Part shown: one piece after another, positions 25,666 through 26,926 of the stretch
Layout of the letters: each line of letters begins with the position of its first letter
Numbering within the stretch: position 1 is the stretch's first letter
DNA from: JAZGDL01 sp036477795
GTDB taxonomy: Bacteria > Planctomycetota > Phycisphaerae > UBA1845
Direction of reading: 5' to 3'
Assembly: GCA_036477795.1 (NCBI GenBank)
Contig: JAZGDL010000321.1
Coordinates: 1-26,926 of the forward strand
Length of the DNA stretch: 26,926 nt
Made by a program: the position numbers and the translations under genes
Notes under the pieces: generated by a model
What the model was told of the DNA's origin: nothing
What the model saw: the letters and a program-made list of their open reading frames with translations, nothing else
Database searches by the model: none

Positions 25666-26926
25666 ATGCTATCGATATTTCGTAACCGTGGAGTGGGGGC
25701 GAGGATCGGACTGGGGTACGCGTTGGTCGGGCTCATTCTCGTTGGGGCTATAGCCACCACGATCTGGCAGGTGCGGCGGACAGCAGCCGTGACCAACCGC
25801 GTGATCGATCTGCGGGCACCGACCGCTCAGGCGAGCTTGGGGATGATGAATGGAATGAACCATTCGCTGGCGGCCCTGCGCGGCTGGATGATCCTGGGCA
25901 AGGACAAGTTCAAGGAGGAGCGGGCCAAGGCGTGGTCGGAGGAAATCGAACCCTCCATGGTCAGCATGAAGGAGTTCGCCGCGAACTGGACCGACCCGAA
26001 GAACATCGAGCGCCTGGCGGCGATCGAGGCGAAACTCAATGACTTCAAGACCGTCCAGAAGGAGATCGAGGACATCGCCCGGACGGTCGAGAACATACCG
26101 GCCACGAAGATCCTGTTAGAGCAGGCCGCTCCGCAGGCGAAGATCCTGGGCGAACAGATCACCAGAATGATCGATCTCGAGGCGAGAATCGCCGCCACGT
26201 CGGAGCGAAAGGCGCTGCTGGGCATGATGGCCGACACCCGGGGCACGCTCGGGCTCGCGGTCGGCGCCATCCGCGCCTACCTGCTGTCCGGCGAGGAGAA
26301 GTTCAAACAGCAGTTCGATAAGCTCTGGGCCAAGAACACGAGGCGTTTCGGCGACTTGTCGAACAACGTTCATCTCCTGACGCCCGAGCAGCGGGAGGCC
26401 TACGAGCTCTTTGCCAAAGCCCGCAAGCTGTTCGACCCGCTACCGCCCAAGATGTTCGAGATTCGCGGAAGCGATGAGTGGAACCTGGCCAACAGATGGC
26501 TTGGGACGAAGGCGGCGCCCACGGCGTTCACCATCACGGAGAACCTCGACGCTCTGATCGCCAGCCAGAAGCAGCTCATGGTGACCGACACGACTGAGAG
26601 CAAGAGGCTGACCGCATCGCTTATGAGGGTGCAGTGGATCATGCTGATCGGGGGCGTCGTCCTGTGTGCGATTCTCGGAACGATCATCACCCGCTCGATC
26701 ACGAAACCGATCAACCGCATCATCGCCGGGTTGAATGAGGGTGCCGATCAGGTCAACGACGCAGCCGGGCAGGTATCCAGTGCGAGCCAGCAGTTGGCTG
26801 AGGGTGCCAGTGAACAGGCCTCATCGCTGGAAGAGACCAGCAGCGCCCTGGAGCAGATGGCGGCCATGACCCGCACCAACGCGGAGAACGCCAAGCAGGC
26901 CAACGAGTTGAGCTCACAGGCGAAAG
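25666..26926 (+). CDS. Methyl-accepting chemotaxis protein, N-terminal part (runs off window)
   Basis: The frame is open to the right edge (420 codons visible). The first membrane span is near 16-36 (GYALVGLILVGAIATTIW). The periplasmic sensor of about 285 residues is helical and contains two similar segments: LRGWMILGKDKFKEERAKAW (71-90) and IRAYLLSGEEKFKQQFDKLW (202-221). This suggests a duplicated four-helix-bundle sensor. The second span is about 324-345 (WIMLIGGVVLCAILGTIIT), and HAMP begins with RSITKPINRIIAGLNEGADQ. The start of the signalling coiled coil is seen (SSASQQLAEGASEQASSLEE, then EQMAAMTRTNAENAKQANEL). It would signal to CheA/CheW. ATG 25666 has gggaga 7-8 nt upstream. The ligand is unknown; the upstream exported repeat protein is a candidate partner. 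Confidence 0.93.
   Translation, partial: MLSIFRNRGVGARIGLGYALVGLILVGAIATTIWQVRRTAAVTNRVIDLRAPTAQASLGMMNGMNHSLAALRGWMILGKDKFKEERAKAWSEEIEPSMVSMKEFAANWTDPKNIERLAAIEAKLNDFKTVQKEIEDIARTVENIPATKILLEQAAPQAKILGEQITRMIDLEARIAATSERKALLGMMADTRGTLGLAVGAIRAYLLSGEEKFKQQFDKLWAKNTRRFGDLSNNVHLLTPEQREAYELFAKARKLFDPLPPKMFEIRGSDEWNLANRWLGTKAAPTAFTITENLDALIASQKQLMVTDTTESKRLTASLMRVQWIMLIGGVVLCAILGTIITRSITKPINRIIAGLNEGADQVNDAAGQVSSASQQLAEGASEQASSLEETSSALEQMAAMTRTNAENAKQANELSSQAK

Overview
The window (about 27 kb, GC-rich) looks like a chromosomal segment of a planctomycete, most likely an uncultured Phycisphaerae-type member of Planctomycetota. The call rests on combined traits: a serine/threonine kinase fused to long HPxTL-type TPR repeats, secreted proteins with dockerin-like calcium loops and a HYR domain, a planctomycete-style surface protein ending in an intramolecular-chaperone (S74) domain, an exosortase of the XrtH type with an IPTL/VPTxSxWG-tailed candidate substrate, and many short palindromic repeats of kinds that recur in planctomycete genomes. 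This is inference from sequence style; no 16S gene or phylogeny is available here.

Layout. 1-953 (+): C-terminal part of a MutS2-like ATPase, cut by the window edge, without a Smr domain. 1240-3851 (-): a surface-protein cluster, made of a signal-peptide protein interrupted by one in-frame TAG, its in-frame continuation ending in an S74 chaperone domain, and an overlapping small protein with a C-terminal sorting-type tail. 3852-4310: repeat-rich spacer. 4311-8644 (-): TPR-Ser/Thr kinase and asparaginyl-tRNA synthetase, 20 bp apart. 8821-13545 (+): a very large NifJ-type 2-oxoacid:ferredoxin oxidoreductase. 13651-14040 (+): a degenerate receiver-like protein. 14074-15711 (-): a polytopic membrane protein. 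15933-16405 (-): RNase P RNA with a recognisable promoter. 16548-16690: a small MITE-like element with perfect 8-bp target duplication. 16709-18526 (-): a secreted dockerin/HYR protein. 19326-20601 (+): XrtH-type exosortase and an overlapping partner membrane protein. 20983-21945 (-): a small lipoprotein and an M48 metalloprotease lipoprotein. 22097-23581 (-): an alginate-export-type outer-membrane barrel, divergent from an Rrf2 regulator (23942-24424, +). 24638-26926 (+): an exported protein built of about 38-residue repeats, followed 38 bp later by a methyl-accepting chemotaxis protein that runs off the window.

How the parts may work together. The clearest functional themes are the cell envelope (XrtH pair plus a candidate sorted substrate, dockerin/HYR and S74 surface proteins, outer-membrane barrel, M48 lipoprotein) and sensing (TPR-kinase, receiver-like protein, repeat protein with chemoreceptor). 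The housekeeping genes asnS, nifJ, rnpB and mutS2 are interspersed.

The most unusual layer is the dispersed repeats. At least five families of short palindromic elements sit between genes, directly after stop codons, inside the nifJ reading frame, inside the rnpB RNA, and across the 5' end of a membrane-protein gene.
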